DNA from: PALSA-894 sp963757565
GTDB taxonomy: Bacteria > Pseudomonadota > Alphaproteobacteria > Rhizobiales > Xanthobacteraceae
NCBI GenBank assembly: GCA_963757565.1
Contig: CAVWSB010000011.1
Span: forward strand, 1,426,001-1,490,000
Direction of reading: 5' to 3'
Length of the DNA: 64,000 bases
The translations under genes and the position numbers were made by a program. The notes below the pieces were generated by a model. It was not told the DNA's origin. It searched no databases and saw only the letters and a list, made by a program, of their open reading frames with translations. This document shows, in pieces, positions 1-10,339 of the stretch. How positions within the stretch are numbered: position 1 is the stretch's first letter; every line of letters begins with the position of its first letter.

Positions 1-1
1 G

Positions 2-232
2 GGCTCGCGCAAGTCGACACCGTTCGCCGCACAGGTCGCGGCGGAGGATGCCGCCAAGAAGGCCCAGGAGCACGGGATGCGCACGCTCGAAGTCGAGGTC
101 GCGGGACCCGGCTCCGGCCGCGAGTCGGCGCTGCGCGCCCTGCAGGCCGCGGGTTTCACCGTGACGTCGATCCGCGACGTGACGCCGATCCCGCACAATG
201 GCTGCCGCCCGCGCAAGCGCCGGCGCGTCTGA
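2..232 (+). CDS. rpsK: 30S ribosomal protein S11, C-terminal part (5' end outside window)
   Basis: The first 76 codons of the window, open from base 2 to the TGA at 230-232, read as the second half of ribosomal protein S11, including the conserved IPHNGCRPRKRRRV end that contacts 16S rRNA on the small-subunit platform. The start lies upstream of the window. Its position directly before rpoA and rplQ matches the distal end of the bacterial alpha operon (rpsM-rpsK-rpoA-rplQ), so it is expected to be cotranscribed with them. No frame damage is seen. Confidence 0.96.
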   Translation, partial: GSRKSTPFAAQVAAEDAAKKAQEHGMRTLEVEVAGPGSGRESALRALQAAGFTVTSIRDVTPIPHNGCRPRKRRRV

Positions 233-325
233 TTTTTTCGTCCGGCGGGCGTTAGCTCGCCGTTACTTTCATTCCCGCAACGCGGAGCGGGATGTGCGGG
301 TCGCTCCCGCACCGTTTGAATCGAG

Positions 326-1354
326 ATGATGATGACTGTGATCCAGAAGAACTGGCAGGAACTGATCCGCCCCGAGAAGCTGCAGGTCGCGGCCGGCGGC
401 GATGCCAAGCGCATCGCGACGGTGGTGGCCGAACCGCTCGAGCGGGGCTTTGGCGTGACGCTCGGCAACGCGCTGCGGCGCGTGCTTCTCTCCTCGCTGC
501 AGGGCGCGGCCGTGCAGTCGGTGCACATCGACGGCGTGCTGCATGAGTTCTCGTCGATCCCCGGCGTGCGCGAGGACGTGACCGACATCGTCCTCAACAT
601 CAAGGACATCGCCGTCAAGATGCAGGGCGATGGCCCCAAGCGCATGGTGGTGAAGAAGAGTGGCCCATCCACGATTACGGCCGGCGACATTCAGGTGGTC
701 GGCGACATCGTGATCCTCAATCCGGATCACGTGATCTGCCACCTCGACGAGGGCGCCGAGATCCGCATGGAATTCACGGTCGCGACCGGCAAGGGCTATG
801 TGGCCGCCGAACGCAACCGTCCCGAGGACGCGCCGATCGGCCTCATCCCGGTGGACAGCCTGTTCTCGCCGGTGCGCCGCGTCTCCTATCGCGTGGAGAA
901 CACCCGCGAAGGCCAGATCCTCGACTACGACAAGCTGACGATGCAGATCGAGACCAACGGCGCGCTGTCGCCGGAGGACGCGCTCGCCTACGCGGCGCGC
1001 ATCCTGCAGGACCAGCTCAACGTGTTCGTCAATTTCGAGGAGCCGCGCAAGGAAGTGGTTTCGGAAGCCATTCCGGACCTCGCCTTCAACCCGGCCTTCC
1101 TCAAGAAGGTGGACGAGCTGGAGCTCTCGGTGCGCTCGGCGAACTGCCTGAAGAACGACAACATCGTCTATATCGGCGATCTGGTGCAGAAGACCGAAGC
1201 CGAGATGCTGCGCACCCCGAACTTCGGCCGCAAGTCGCTCAACGAAATCAAGGAAGTGCTGGCGCAAATGGGCCTGCACCTCGGCATGGAAGTGCCCGGC
1301 TGGCCGCCCGAGAACATCGAAGAACTGGCCAAGCGCTTCGAAGACCATTATTGA
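326..1354 (+). CDS. rpoA: DNA-directed RNA polymerase subunit alpha
   Basis: The 342-residue product is full length for RpoA. Residues about 1-235 form the N-terminal assembly domain (IQKNWQELIRPEKLQV near the start), followed by a linker and the C-terminal domain that binds UP elements and activators, with the helix-hairpin segment NFGRKSLNEIKEVL. Three ATGs lie in frame at 326, 329 and 332. None has a clear ribosome-binding site, and 332 would leave MTVIQKNW, which resembles relatives more closely. It sits between rpsK and rplQ as in the classic alpha operon and is intact. Confidence 0.97.
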   Translation: MMMTVIQKNWQELIRPEKLQVAAGGDAKRIATVVAEPLERGFGVTLGNALRRVLLSSLQGAAVQSVHIDGVLHEFSSIPGVREDVTDIVLNIKDIAVKMQGDGPKRMVVKKSGPSTITAGDIQVVGDIVILNPDHVICHLDEGAEIRMEFTVATGKGYVAAERNRPEDAPIGLIPVDSLFSPVRRVSYRVENTREGQILDYDKLTMQIETNGALSPEDALAYAARILQDQLNVFVNFEEPRKEVVSEAIPDLAFNPAFLKKVDELELSVRSANCLKNDNIVYIGDLVQKTEAEMLRTPNFGRKSLNEIKEVLAQMGLHLGMEVPGWPPENIEELAKRFEDHY

Positions 1355-1434
1355 GACGCGGACTTCGTGACCGGGCGCCCCGTCTCAGACGGGCCCGGTC
1401 ATCCACGTCTTGGGATTGATGTGAGGACATCGCG

Positions 1435-1857
1435 ATGCGTCACGGCTCTGCCCACCGCAAGTTCAACCGGCGCTCCAATCAGCGCACCGCGTTGTTCCAG
1501 CATCTGGCCTCGGCGCTGATCAAGCACGAGCAGATCGTCACCACGCTGCCGAAGGCGAAGGACTTGCGTCCGATCGTCGAGAAGCTGGTGACGCTCGCCA
1601 AGCGCGGCGACCTGCATGCGCGCCGCCAGGCGCAGGCGGAGCTGCGCGACCTGCCGATGGTCAAGAAGCTGTTCGACGTGCTCGGACCCCGCTACGCCTC
1701 GCGCAATGGCGGCTACACGCGCGTGCTCAAGGCGGGCTATCGCCACGGAGATTCGGCGCCGGTCGGCGTGATCGAATTCGTCGACCGTGACGTGGACGCA
1801 AAGGGCAAGGATTCTGGGCCGGTTCAGGCGAAGTCCGAAGAGGCCGCCGCCGCGTGA
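1435..1857 (+). CDS. rplQ: 50S ribosomal protein L17
   Basis: The product has 140 residues and starts MRHGSAHRKFNRRSNQR, the diagnostic N terminus of L17, a large-subunit protein near the peptide exit tunnel. The core ends around residue 120. The remaining tail is rich in Lys, Glu and Ala, which is common in alphaproteobacterial L17. An AGGA-like ribosome site (gaggac) precedes the ATG. It is the last gene of the alpha operon here and a strong hairpin terminator follows. Confidence 0.97.
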   Translation: MRHGSAHRKFNRRSNQRTALFQHLASALIKHEQIVTTLPKAKDLRPIVEKLVTLAKRGDLHARRQAQAELRDLPMVKKLFDVLGPRYASRNGGYTRVLKAGYRHGDSAPVGVIEFVDRDVDAKGKDSGPVQAKSEEAAAA

Positions 1858-1883
1858 GCACGACACGGCTGTTTCGTTTTCCG

Positions 1884-1910
1884 AAAGGGCGGCCTTGGCC
1901 GCCCTTTTTT
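1884..1910 (+). terminator. Rho-independent terminator of the rpsK-rpoA-rplQ operon
   Basis: AAAGGGCGGCC at 1884-1894 and GGCCGCCCTTT at 1897-1907 form a perfect GC-rich stem, and the sequence runs on as six T residues to 1910. It lies 27 bases after the rplQ stop. Confidence 0.93.
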
Positions 1911-2005
1911 ATTGTGCCGCGCGCTTGAAACGAACAATACAAATCCCGGCTGGCCTCCACGCACGCGCGCGGTAATCTGGGCGCGCACCCTCGGAGGATT
2001 CTTAC

Positions 2006-2852
2006 ATGCGCTTCCGCAACGTATTTGCGCTGGTGGCTTTGCTTGCTGCGACAGGCGCGGCCGCCGCCCAATCGCCGACCGATCGTGGCAAGTATCTCGT
2101 CAACACGATCATGACTTGCCAGAACTGCCACACGCCGAAAGGCGACCGCGGTGTGCCGATCTTCACGCGTGATTTGTCCAGCGGGCTGTCCTGGGACGAA
2201 CCGCCGTTCAAGGTGACGGCGTCGAACATCACGCAGGACAAGGAGACGGGCATCGGCTCCTGGACCGACGAGCAGATCAAGACTGCGCTGCGCAAGGGCG
2301 AGCGGCCGAACGGCGTGCACCTCGCCGCAGTGATGCCGTCCGATTTTTACGAGATCATCACGCGCGGGCGACCTCGATGCGATCGTCGCCTATCTGCGCA
2401 CCGTGAAGGCGGTGAAGCAGGAAACGCCGGCCCCGGTCTATCGGATCGCGCTGCCGCGCCAGATCGTGCCGGGCGCCGAGAAGCCGTTTAGCGACGCCGA
2501 TATGACCGACAAGGTGAAGAAGGGCTTCTATCTCGCGACCATCGGGCATTGCTTCGAGTGCCACACGCCGTTGGGGCCGAAGGGGCGCGAGGACGCCACC
2601 AGCTACGGCAAGGGCGGGCGCGAATTCCCCGGACCGTGGGGCGTCTCGGTGTCGCGCAACATCACATCTGACAAAGAGAAGGGTATCGGGGCCTGGACCG
2701 ACGATGAGATCAAGCAGGCCATCACCAAGGGCCTCCGGAAAGACGGCACACACCTGAAGCCCCCGATGGGCTTTGAGTTCTACGCCAACATGACGCCGGC
2801 CGATCTCGACGCGCTGGTGGCGTATCTGCGCACGGTGCCGCCGAAGGGATGA
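2006..2852 (+). CDS. Diheme c-type cytochrome, exported (one frameshift)
   Basis: Two cytochrome c modules lie in tandem. The first follows a signal peptide (about residues 1-22) and carries heme motif CQNCH at residue 38. The second carries CFECH at bases 2550-2564. Each module repeats the same pattern, with an N-I-T-x-D-K-E-x-GIG-W-TDEQI-like segment and a DLDAxVAYLRT ending, as in two-domain cytochromes that pass electrons to or from dehydrogenases in the periplasm. The frame changes by one base near 2366 (run of G). Removing one base joins both halves into about 281 residues. The stop overlaps the next gene's start as ATGA. The electron partner is unknown. Confidence 0.85.
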
Positions 2853-3508
2853 TGGTGCTGCGCGCGGCGCTGCTTGCGCTCGTCCTCATGAGCGCCGTGG
2901 CGCAAGCCGAGGGCGGACGCGATCACGCGCTGATCGCGGCTGCCGACAAGGGCGATGCGGCGGCCGTCGGGCGGCTGGTGCGCGAGGGCGCGAGCGTTGC
3001 GGCGCGCGATGCGCATGGGCGTACCGCGTTGCTGGCCGCGACGCACGGCAATCATGTCGAGGCCGCGCGGGCATTGATCGCAGCCGGCGCCGACGTCAAT
3101 GCGAAGGACGACATTCAGGATTCGCCGTATCTTTACGCGGGCGCCGAGGGCCGCATCGAAATCCTGAACATGGCGCTCGCGGCGGGCGCCGATCTGAAAG
3201 CCACAAACCGCTACGGCGGCACGGCGCTGATCCCGGCAGCGCATCACGGCCATCCAGAGGCGGTGCGCATCCTGCTCGCCACCGCGATCGACAAGGATCA
3301 TGTCAACAAGCTCGGCTGGACCGCGCTGCTCGAGGCCGTGATCCTCGGCGACGGCGGGGCAACGCACACCGAAATCGTGCGGCTGCTGGTGGACGCCGGC
3401 GCGAATGTGAACCTCGCGGACAAGGATGGAGCGACGCCGCTGCAACATGCGAGGCGGCGCGGGTTCAAGGAGATGGCGCGGATCCTGGAGGCGAGGGGCG
3501 CGAAGTAG
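2849..3508 (+). CDS. Secreted ankyrin-repeat protein
   Basis: The product has 219 residues. The first 20 or so (MMVLRAALLALVLMSAVAQA) form a signal peptide, followed by about five ankyrin repeats with the usual G-x-TAL-x-A-A and GADVNAKD signatures. Ankyrin repeats are protein-binding scaffolds, and periplasmic versions in proteobacteria often sit next to redox enzymes. Here the ATG overlaps the stop of the diheme cytochrome gene by four bases, so translation is probably coupled and the two products may act together. The partner is inferred only from position. Confidence 0.85.
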   Translation: MMVLRAALLALVLMSAVAQAEGGRDHALIAAADKGDAAAVGRLVREGASVAARDAHGRTALLAATHGNHVEAARALIAAGADVNAKDDIQDSPYLYAGAEGRIEILNMALAAGADLKATNRYGGTALIPAAHHGHPEAVRILLATAIDKDHVNKLGWTALLEAVILGDGGATHTEIVRLLVDAGANVNLADKDGATPLQHARRRGFKEMARILEARGAK

Positions 3509-3514
3509 CATTTT

Positions 3515-3605
3515 CGTCATCCTGAGGTTTAGCGAGCCTCGAGGGATGGATTGATCTGCAGCGCTGCCTTCGAGGCTCGCCGCAAACGCGGCTCGCGCCT
3601 CAGGG
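3515..3605. repeat. Palindromic intergenic repeat, family A copy 1
   Basis: Begins CGTCATCCTGAGG just after the ankyrin gene stop and ends in GCCTCAGGG, an imperfect inverted match, with internal GAGGGATGGATTG and CTTCGAGGCTCGC segments. The same design recurs at 45369-45467. Its position between convergent genes is typical of dispersed palindromic repeats in Bradyrhizobium-type genomes. Confidence 0.75.
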
Positions 3606-3612
3606 GGCGGCC

Positions 3613-4360
3613 TTAGCCCGCGTACCCAGTCCTGATCCAGCCCGCCCAGTCCTCGCGGCCCTTCGCGGCGGCGCGCAGCGGCGGCGGCCTCCCAGTCATA
3701 GGCGACGACGCGGAACGACACCGACCACGGGTCGCTCGCCTTGCGCCGTTCGAGCAAAGCGAAACGGGCGTGCGGCGCGCCCATTTCCATCGCGTGCCGG
3801 ACCGGTTCGGCGTCCACATAAGCGGGCAGGCCCGACGCTGCCCGGATTGACGATCAGCCGTCCGTCATCCAGCGCCACCAGCCGCGCCATGTGGCTGTGC
3901 CCGCACAGAACGACGCGTGCACTGGTGCCATCGAGCCGGCGCTTGATTTCCGCCTGCGAGGCAAGCCTGACGCGGCCGTCCGCGTCGACGGTTTCGTTGA
4001 GATAGACAAGGTCGTTGTCGGGCGTGCCGTGGCAGAACAGCAGGTCTTCGATCTCGGCCGTCGGCGTCGAGCGTCGAAAGCCAAGCCGCATGGTGGTTCT
4101 TCAATTCGGCGGATGCGGCGCGGTCCGAACGAGCCCATCTTGTCGACCGGCCGGTCAAGGAGTTGCCGGTCGTGATTGCCGCGCACGGTGGTCCACGCAA
4201 GGCTGATCAGGAGATCGGCGGTTTCGGCCGCTTCGAGCGGGCCCGACACGCAGTCGCCGAGATTGACCACGGTGTCGGGCGCGAGCGCCTTGATGTCGTC
4301 CATCACGGCGCGCAGCGCGCGCACGTTGCCGTGGATGTCGGCAATGACCGCAATGCGCAT
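3613..4360 (-). CDS. Metallophosphoesterase, calcineurin-like (several frameshifts)
   Basis: Reading leftward from 4360 the protein starts MRIAVIADIHGN, the metal-binding DxH motif of calcineurin-type phosphoesterases, followed by LGDCVSGP (GD motif), RGNHDR (GNHD motif), LLFCHGTP and LCGHSHM plus VNPGSVG, so all metal-ligand motifs are present. This matches the YfcE / Ser-Thr phosphatase-like family of about 245 residues. At least four single-base changes break the frame (near 4118, 4070, 3845 and 3683). The C terminus ends DWAGWIRTGYAG. The start overlaps the upstream deacetylase stop (ATGA), so it is the last gene of a minus-strand operon. The substrate is unknown. Confidence 0.82.
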
Positions 4361-5262
4361 CAGGCGGCGTGCTCCTTGGCGTAGGCGGCGACCTCCGCAT
4401 GGGTCGCGAACCACACGTCCGGCCGCGACTTCGCGTGACGGATCAGCTCCTCGATGATCCAGATGCGCGAGCGGTAGCCGATGAAGTGCGGGTGCGTGGT
4501 GATCTGGCAGATGCCGCCTTCCTCGTACGCGCATGTCGAACTCGCGGCGGAAAATGTCGAACACCGCCTCGACCGGCATCTGCGGGCGCAGCGACTGGAA
4601 GCGGTGCATCATGAAATAGACCGCGTCGTCGCGGATCCATTCGACCGGCAGCTCGACCACGCCGGTCGGCTCGCCGTCCAGCACCAGTTCGTAGCAGTCC
4701 TCGTCAGCCATCAGCGAGGAGTCGTAGAGCAGGCCCATCTCCTTGGTGATGCGCAGCGTGTGCGGCGAGAAGTCCCACGAGGCGGTGCGCGCGCCGACCG
4801 GACGCACCCCGGTGATCTTCTCCAGCGTGTCGGCGGCGCGGCGCATGATGTCGCTCTCGGCCTCGTAGGACAGCACGGAATTGAGCTCGTGAATCCAGCT
4901 GTGGATGCCGATCTCGTGCCCCTCGGCGATCACCTGCCGCTGCTCGTCGGGATGGAGCAGGGCGGCGACGGCGGGCACGTAGAAGGTCGCCGGCACGTCG
5001 TGTTTCTTCAGCATGCGTGAGGATGCGCGGCACGCCGACGCGGTGGCCGTACTGGCCCCAGGCCATGCGGCCGATCGACTTGCCGCCCTCGCGCAGCTCG
5101 TTGGTCTCGTGGTCGGCTGTCGAAGGAGATCGCGAAGGCGCAGCGCGCGCCGTTCTTCCACGTTTTCGGGCGCAGCGCGCGTCCGGCGCGCACCTGATTG
5201 ACCAGCTTGCGCCAGTGCTCTTCCGGCCACTGCCAGGGTTCCAGCGGCTTCTGCTCGTTCAT
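4360..5262 (-). CDS. Polysaccharide deacetylase family protein, HpPgdA-like (frameshifted)
   Basis: The product starts MNEQKPLEPWQWPEEHWRK at 5262 and reads through a CE4-type barrel: FAISFD near the N terminus, VPATFYVPA, then GHEIGIHSWIH, which supplies the metal-binding histidines. The layout (W-rich lead, AGRALRPKTW) matches the Helicobacter PgdA-like branch of carbohydrate esterase 4, which includes allantoinase- and cyclic-imidase-like enzymes rather than true chitin deacetylases. At least three frame changes occur (near 5120, 5018 and 4525). The stop overlaps the phosphoesterase start. Context with an SDR and a transporter suggests small-molecule catabolism, but the substrate is not readable. 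Confidence 0.83.
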
Positions 5263-5278
5263 CGGGCGGCTCCACGAT

Positions 5279-6042
5279 TTAATCAGTCGGCGATCCCATC
5301 ACGGGAAGGATCTGCCCGGTGATCCAGGAAGCATAGTCGGATGCCAGGAACATGACAGCATTCGCGATGTCCTCGGGGGTGCCCATCCGGCGCATGGCGA
5401 TGCGCTCGACGAACTGCTTTTGCCCTTCCGCGCCCCAGCCTTCCCATTGCGGCTCGTAGTCCGGGCTGGTGCGCAGGAACCCGGGCGCGACGGTGTTGAC
5501 CGTGATGCCGAACTGCCCGAGCTCGTGCGCGAGCTGGCGCACCAGACCGAGCTGGCCGTGCTTGGCCGACGCATAGGCCTGGATGCCGGTGAGGCTCGGC
5601 GCGAGCGCGGCACGGCTCGAGATGGTGACGATGCGGCCCTTGCCGGCGCGCTTCATGCCGGGCGCGACCGCCTGCGCGAACAGAAACGCGCCGGTGAGGT
5701 TGGCGTCCACGATCTGCTGGAAGTCCTCGACCGGCACGTCTTCCAGCGGCTTCGGCCGCTGGCCGCGGATGCCGCCCGCCACATAGACCAGCACGTCGAT
5801 CGGGCCGCCGGCGCTCGCCACCACGGCCTCGATCGATGTCTTGTCGGTCACGTCGACCTTCGCGGCGCGGATCGATCCGCCGCCGCCTTAGCCGGACCGG
5901 CGAAGTTCTCCACTTCCTCGACCAGCCGGTCGCAGCCGATCACCGTGCCGCCATTCTCGGCGAACGCGACCGCAATCGCGTGGCCGATGCCGCGCGCGGC
6001 ACCGGCCACGATCACGCGCTTGCCTTCGAACGTGATCAGCAT
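5279..6042 (-). CDS. Short-chain dehydrogenase/reductase (one frameshift)
   Basis: A classical SDR of about 250 residues. The nucleotide-binding loop GAARGIGHAI is near residue 12, an NAG-like segment reads VYVAGG, the catalytic Ser lies in VTISSRAA and the YASAK pair supplies Tyr and Lys. The first 50 residues and the remainder are in different frames, with the break near 5850-5885. The end, GSPTD, departs from the usual GG-containing C terminus, so another indel near 5290 is possible. It lies between the transporter and deacetylase genes on the same strand and is probably part of the same catabolic operon. Substrate unknown. Confidence 0.86.
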
Positions 6043-6061
6043 GATGCGTCGTGCATGCGCG

Positions 6062-7342
6062 CTAGGCGAGGGGCTCGTGCGCGGTCTCGCGCATCATCGC
6101 GATGACGATGGTCGACACGATCGCGGCGGCGATCAGGTAGAAGGTGTGCGCGAGCGGCGAGGCGAACTTGTCGATCAGGTACACCGAGATCAGCGGCGCG
6201 AAGCCGCCGAAGATCGCGACCGCGAGCGCATAGCCCGATGGTCATCCAGGTCGAGCGTGTCGCGCGTCGGGAACATCTCGGCGATCGCCGCCGGCCCGGC
6301 GCCCGAGAAGCACGAGATCAGGATCGCGAAACAGGATCTGCACCATGATCAGCTGCGTGAACGACGCGCCCGACGACCAGGAAGTTGAAGATCGGGTAGG
6401 GCACGCACGATGAAGGCGATGCAGCAGGCGAGCAGCAGCGGCTTGCGGCCCCACTTGTCCGAGAGCGCGCCCATGATCGGGATGAAGATCACCAGCACCA
6501 GCAGGCCGATGGTGTTGGCCCACAGCGCCGCCGACGCGGTGATCTTGACGTATTTCTGCGTGTAGGTCGGCATGTAGGCTGAGCAGCACGTAGAAGCAGA
6601 CGGTCCACACGATCGTGAAGCCGAATGCGCGCGCCGCCATCAGCCAGCCGCTTTCGGCCAGGTGGCGGCCGGCGGCGCGGTCAGGGCTTTCTCGTAGGCC
6701 GGCGTCTCGTCGATCGTGCGCCGCATCCACAACCCGACAGGGCCGAGGATGCCGCCGAGCAGGAACGGCACGCGCCAGCCCCAGTCGTCCATCTGGTCCG
6801 GCGTGAGGACCGTGTTCAGCAGCGCGGCGACGCGCCGAGCCGAGCAGCAGGCCCGCCACGACGCTCAGTCTGCTGGAAGCTGCCGTAGAAGCCGCGCTTG
6901 TCCTGGCGGCGCCCATTCGACGATGTAGGCGGTGGACGAGCCCCATTCGCCGCCGGCCGAGAAGCCCTGCATCAGCCGCGCGACCACGAGCAGCAGCGGC
7001 GCCGCGAATCCGATCGCCGCGTAGGTCGGCAGGATGCCGACCAGCACGGTGCCGACCGCCATCAGCGCGATGGTGATGAGCAGGGCGGTCTTGCGGCCAT
7101 GCGTGTCGCCGACGCGGCCGAGAATGATGCCGCCGAGCGGCCGGGCGACGAAGCCGAGGCCGTAGGCGAGGAAGGTCGAGAGCAGGGCGGTGACCTCGTC
7201 GCCGGCGGGAAGAACTTCCGCGCGATGATCACCGCCACGAAGCCGTAGACCGAGAAATCGTACCACTCGAGCACGTTGCCGATGACGGCCGCGCTGACAC
7301 GCGCGTCGTGTCTGTGCCTGATTTGCTGTCGATGTCCGATAT
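6062..7342 (-). CDS. MFS transporter, metabolite:H+ symporter (MHS/ProP-like) type (many frameshifts)
   Basis: Fragments in all three minus-strand frames assemble into one 12-helix transporter of about 430 residues. The start of helix 1 reads VIGNVLEWYDFSVYGF, the hallmark of the MHS family, followed by an RPLGG-type loop, GRKTALL, a GGEWGSS-type helix and SDKWGRKPLLL between the halves. It ends AHEPLA at 6062. At least six single-base changes break the frame. The start near 7342 is inferred from SDIDSKSGTD upstream and lacks an intact ATG as given. The family imports small carboxylates or betaines with protons; being first in the operon with an SDR and an amidase-like deacetylase suggests it imports their substrate. 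Confidence 0.78.
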
Positions 7343-7602
7343 CCCCCCGATCCCCGAATGAAGATTTCATCCGGCCGTTCCCCAACGGCGCTTCTCCGTG
7401 TCCGAGAGTGTGGTACGATCCGCACAGGCGCGCAATCGTGCCGCAGGCGTCGCAAATGGCGCGCTACACGCGACAGGTGCATCGCGATGTCCGGGCAGCT
7501 CCGTCGCCGAGTTGCACGCGCCATGTGCGGTGAGAAGCCTGCCCTTCAACTGCCCGACTTAACTCTTTATATCTCGGGCCGAAACCGGACCGGCGAACCC
7601 CT

Positions 7603-9006
7603 ATGATTCTACGCTGCATTTCCGCATTTGCCCTTGCCCTTGCCATCTGCTCACCGCGCACGCTCAGGACCGCCGCGTCCCCGCCTCCGCGGCGACGCTG
7701 CGGCTCTCCTATGCGCCGGTGGTGAGAAGGTCACCCCGTCGGTGGTGAACGTCTACGCCGCCAAGATCGTGCAAAACCGCAATCCGCTCATGGACGACCC
7801 GTTCTTCCGCCGCTTCTTCGGCGGGGGCGCCGGCGGCCATGCCGCGCGAGCAGGTGCAGCGCTCGCTCGGCTCGGGCGTGATCGTCGACCCGTCCGGCCT
7901 CGTCATGACCAACAATCACGTCATCGAGGGCGCGAGCGAGGTGAAGGTCGCGCTCGCCGACAAGCGCGAGTTCGAGGCCGAGATCGTGCTCAAGGACGCG
8001 CGCACGGACCTCGCGGTGCTGCGCATGAAGGACGGCCGCGAGAAATTTCCCGCGATCGAGCATCGGCAATTCCGATGAGCTGCAGGTCGGTGACGTGGTG
8101 CTGGCGATCGGCAATCCGTTCGGCGTCGGGCAGACCGTGACGCACGGCATCGTGTCGGCGCTCGCGCGCACGCAAGTCGGCATCACCGACTACCAGTTCT
8201 TCATCCAGACCGATGCGGCGATCAATCCGGGCAACTCCGGCGGCGCGCTGGTCGATATGGCCGGCAGTCTGGTCGGCATCAACACGGCGATCTTCTCGCG
8301 CTCCGGCGGCTCGCAGGGCATCGGCTTCGCGATCCCGGTCAACATGGTCAAGGTCGTGGTCGCCTCCGCCAAGGGCGGCGGCACGACCGTGAAGCGCCCC
8401 TGGCTCGGCGCCAAGCTGCAGGACGTGACGCCCGGATATCGCCGAGAGCCTCGGGCTGAAGCGGCCTGCGGGCGCGCTGGTCGCGAGCGTTACTGCAATC
8501 GAGCCCGGCCGCCCGCGCCGGGCCTGAAGACCGGCGATCTGATCGTGGCGATCGACGGGCAGACGGTCGATGACCAGAACGCGTTCGACTACCGCTTCGC
8601 CACCAAGCCGCTCGGCGGCGAGCGCGCAGCTCGGCATCGTGCGCAACGGCAAGGAGACAAAGCTCGAAGATTCCGCTCGAGACCGCGCCTGAGACACCGC
8701 GCGACGAAATCGTGATCAAGGCGCGCTCGCCGTTCATGGGCGTGAAGGTCGCGAACATTTCGCCGGCGCTCGCGGATGAGCTGCGCCTCGATCCGAACGA
8801 CCGAGGGCGTCGTCATCCTCGACGTCGCCGATGGCTCGCTCGCGCAGAGTCTCGGATTCCAGCGCGGCGACGTGATCGCCTCCGTCAACGACGAGAAGAT
8901 CGCGCGCACGCGCGACCTCGACCGGATCGTGAAGGATTCGAACAGGCGCTGGGCGATCACGTTGATCCGCGGCGGGCAGACCATCTCCGTACGTTCGGCG
9001 GGATGA
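7603..9006 (+). CDS. Do-family periplasmic serine protease, DegP/DegQ-like (frameshifted)
   Basis: After a signal peptide from ATG 7603 the protein has a trypsin-like domain with the full catalytic triad: His in TNNHVIEGA (about 7910), Asp in ARTDLAVLRM (about 8005) and Ser in NPGNSGGAL (about 8228). Two PDZ domains follow (about 8400-8690 and 8740-9000), ending TISVRSAG. This is the architecture of Do proteases that degrade or refold misfolded envelope proteins. About six single-base extras break the frame, for example near 8064, 8434 and 8803. The stop overlaps rarA as ATGA. Whether it is the DegP or DegQ equivalent cannot be told from sequence alone. Confidence 0.88.
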
Positions 9007-10339
9007 GCCAAGCGGCCAAAGCGCGGCCCGAGCCTGTTCGAAGCCGCCGGGCTCGATGCCGACGCGCCGCGTCCGCTCGCCGACCGGCTGCGCCCGACCA
9101 AGCTTGCCGAGGTCGTGGGCCAGGACCATCTGCTCGGACCGGACGGCGCGCTCACCCGCATGCTGGAGACACGCTCGCTCGGCTCGCTGATCTTCTGGGG
9201 GCCGCCCGGGACCGGCAAGACCACGGTGGCGCGCCTGCTGGCGGATGCGACGTCGCTGCATTTCGAGCAGATTTCCGCGGTGTTCTCCGGCGTCGCCGAC
9301 CTGAAGAAGGTGTTCGAGGCCGCGCGCGCGCGGCGTCGAGACCGGGCAGGGCACGCTCCTGTTCATCGACGAGGTGCATCGCTTCAACCGCGCGCAGCAG
9401 GATCAGCTTCCTGCCCGTGATGGAGGACGGCACCGTGGTGCTGGTCGGCGCCACGACCGAGAACCCCTCGTTCGAACTCAACGCCGCGCTTCTGTCGCGC
9501 GCGCGCGTGCTGGTGTTCAAGTCGCTCGATGCAGCCGCGATCGAAAAGCTGCTGGCGCGCGCCGAGGAGGTCGAGGGCAAGAAGCTGCCGCTCGACGCGG
9601 ACGCACGCGCCTCGCTCGCCCGTATGGCGGACGGCGATGGCCGCGCCTCGCTCACGCTCGCCGAGGAAGTCTGGCGCGCGGCGCGCCCGGGCGAGACGTT
9701 CGATGCCGCGAAATTGCAGGAGATCGTGCAGCGGCGCGCGCCGATCTACGACAAGGCACAGGACGGGCACTACAATCTCATCTCGGCGCTGCACAAGTCC
9801 GTGCGCGGCTCCGACCCGGACGCGGCGCTCTATTATCTCTGCCGCATGCTCGATGCCGGCGAGGACCCGCTCTATCTGGCGCGGCGCGTGGTGCGTATGG
9901 CGATCGAGGACATCGGGCTTGCCGATCCGCAGGCGCTGATCGATCTGCAATGCCGCCAAGGACGCGTACGATTTCCTCGGTAGCCCCGAGGGCGAACTCG
10001 CGATTGCGCAGGCCGTGATCTATCGTCGCGACCGCGCCGAAATCGAACGCCGCCTACGTGGCTTATGGCGCCGCCATGAAGGTCGCGAAGAAGCGCCGGC
10101 TCGCTGCTGCCGCCGAAGCACATCCTCAACGCGCCGACGAAGCTGATGAAAGAGGAAGAGCTACGGCGCCGGCTACGATTACGACCACGACGCGCCGGAG
10201 GCGTTCTCGGGCCAGGATTATTTCCCGGAGGCGCTCGGCCGGCAGACGTTCTACGATCCCGCCCGAGCGCGGCTTCGAGCGCGAGATCAGGAAACGGCTG
10301 GACTACTGGGCAAGCTGCGCGAAGGAACGCAATTCGTGA
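9003..10339 (+). CDS. rarA: Replication-associated recombination protein A, AAA+ ATPase (frameshifted)
   Basis: The start MSQAAK overlaps the protease stop by four bases. The core shows RPTKLAEVVGQDHLLG, Walker A GPPGTGKTT (about 9205), Walker B LLFIDEVHRFN (about 9358), sensor VGATTENPSFELN, and the C-terminal RarA/MgsA region with DGHYNLISALHKSVRGSDPDAALYYL. Length after frame repair, about 440 residues, is normal. RarA acts at stalled replication forks. About five or six single-base changes are visible (for example near 9030, 9335, 9410 and 9950, then around 10030-10165). The stop overlaps the next gene's GTG start. Confidence 0.92.

Noticed and set aside
269..1348. Long open frame opposite rpoA (359 codons) and many similar ones opposite other genes
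   Set aside because: High GC content makes stop codons rare on the non-coding strand. The frame opposite rpoA has no recognisable domain, and rpoA itself is certain.
7343..7602. Possible genes in the gap between the transporter and the Do protease
   Set aside because: Several open frames exist but none has a recognisable domain or a good ribosome site. It is more likely the divergent promoter region.
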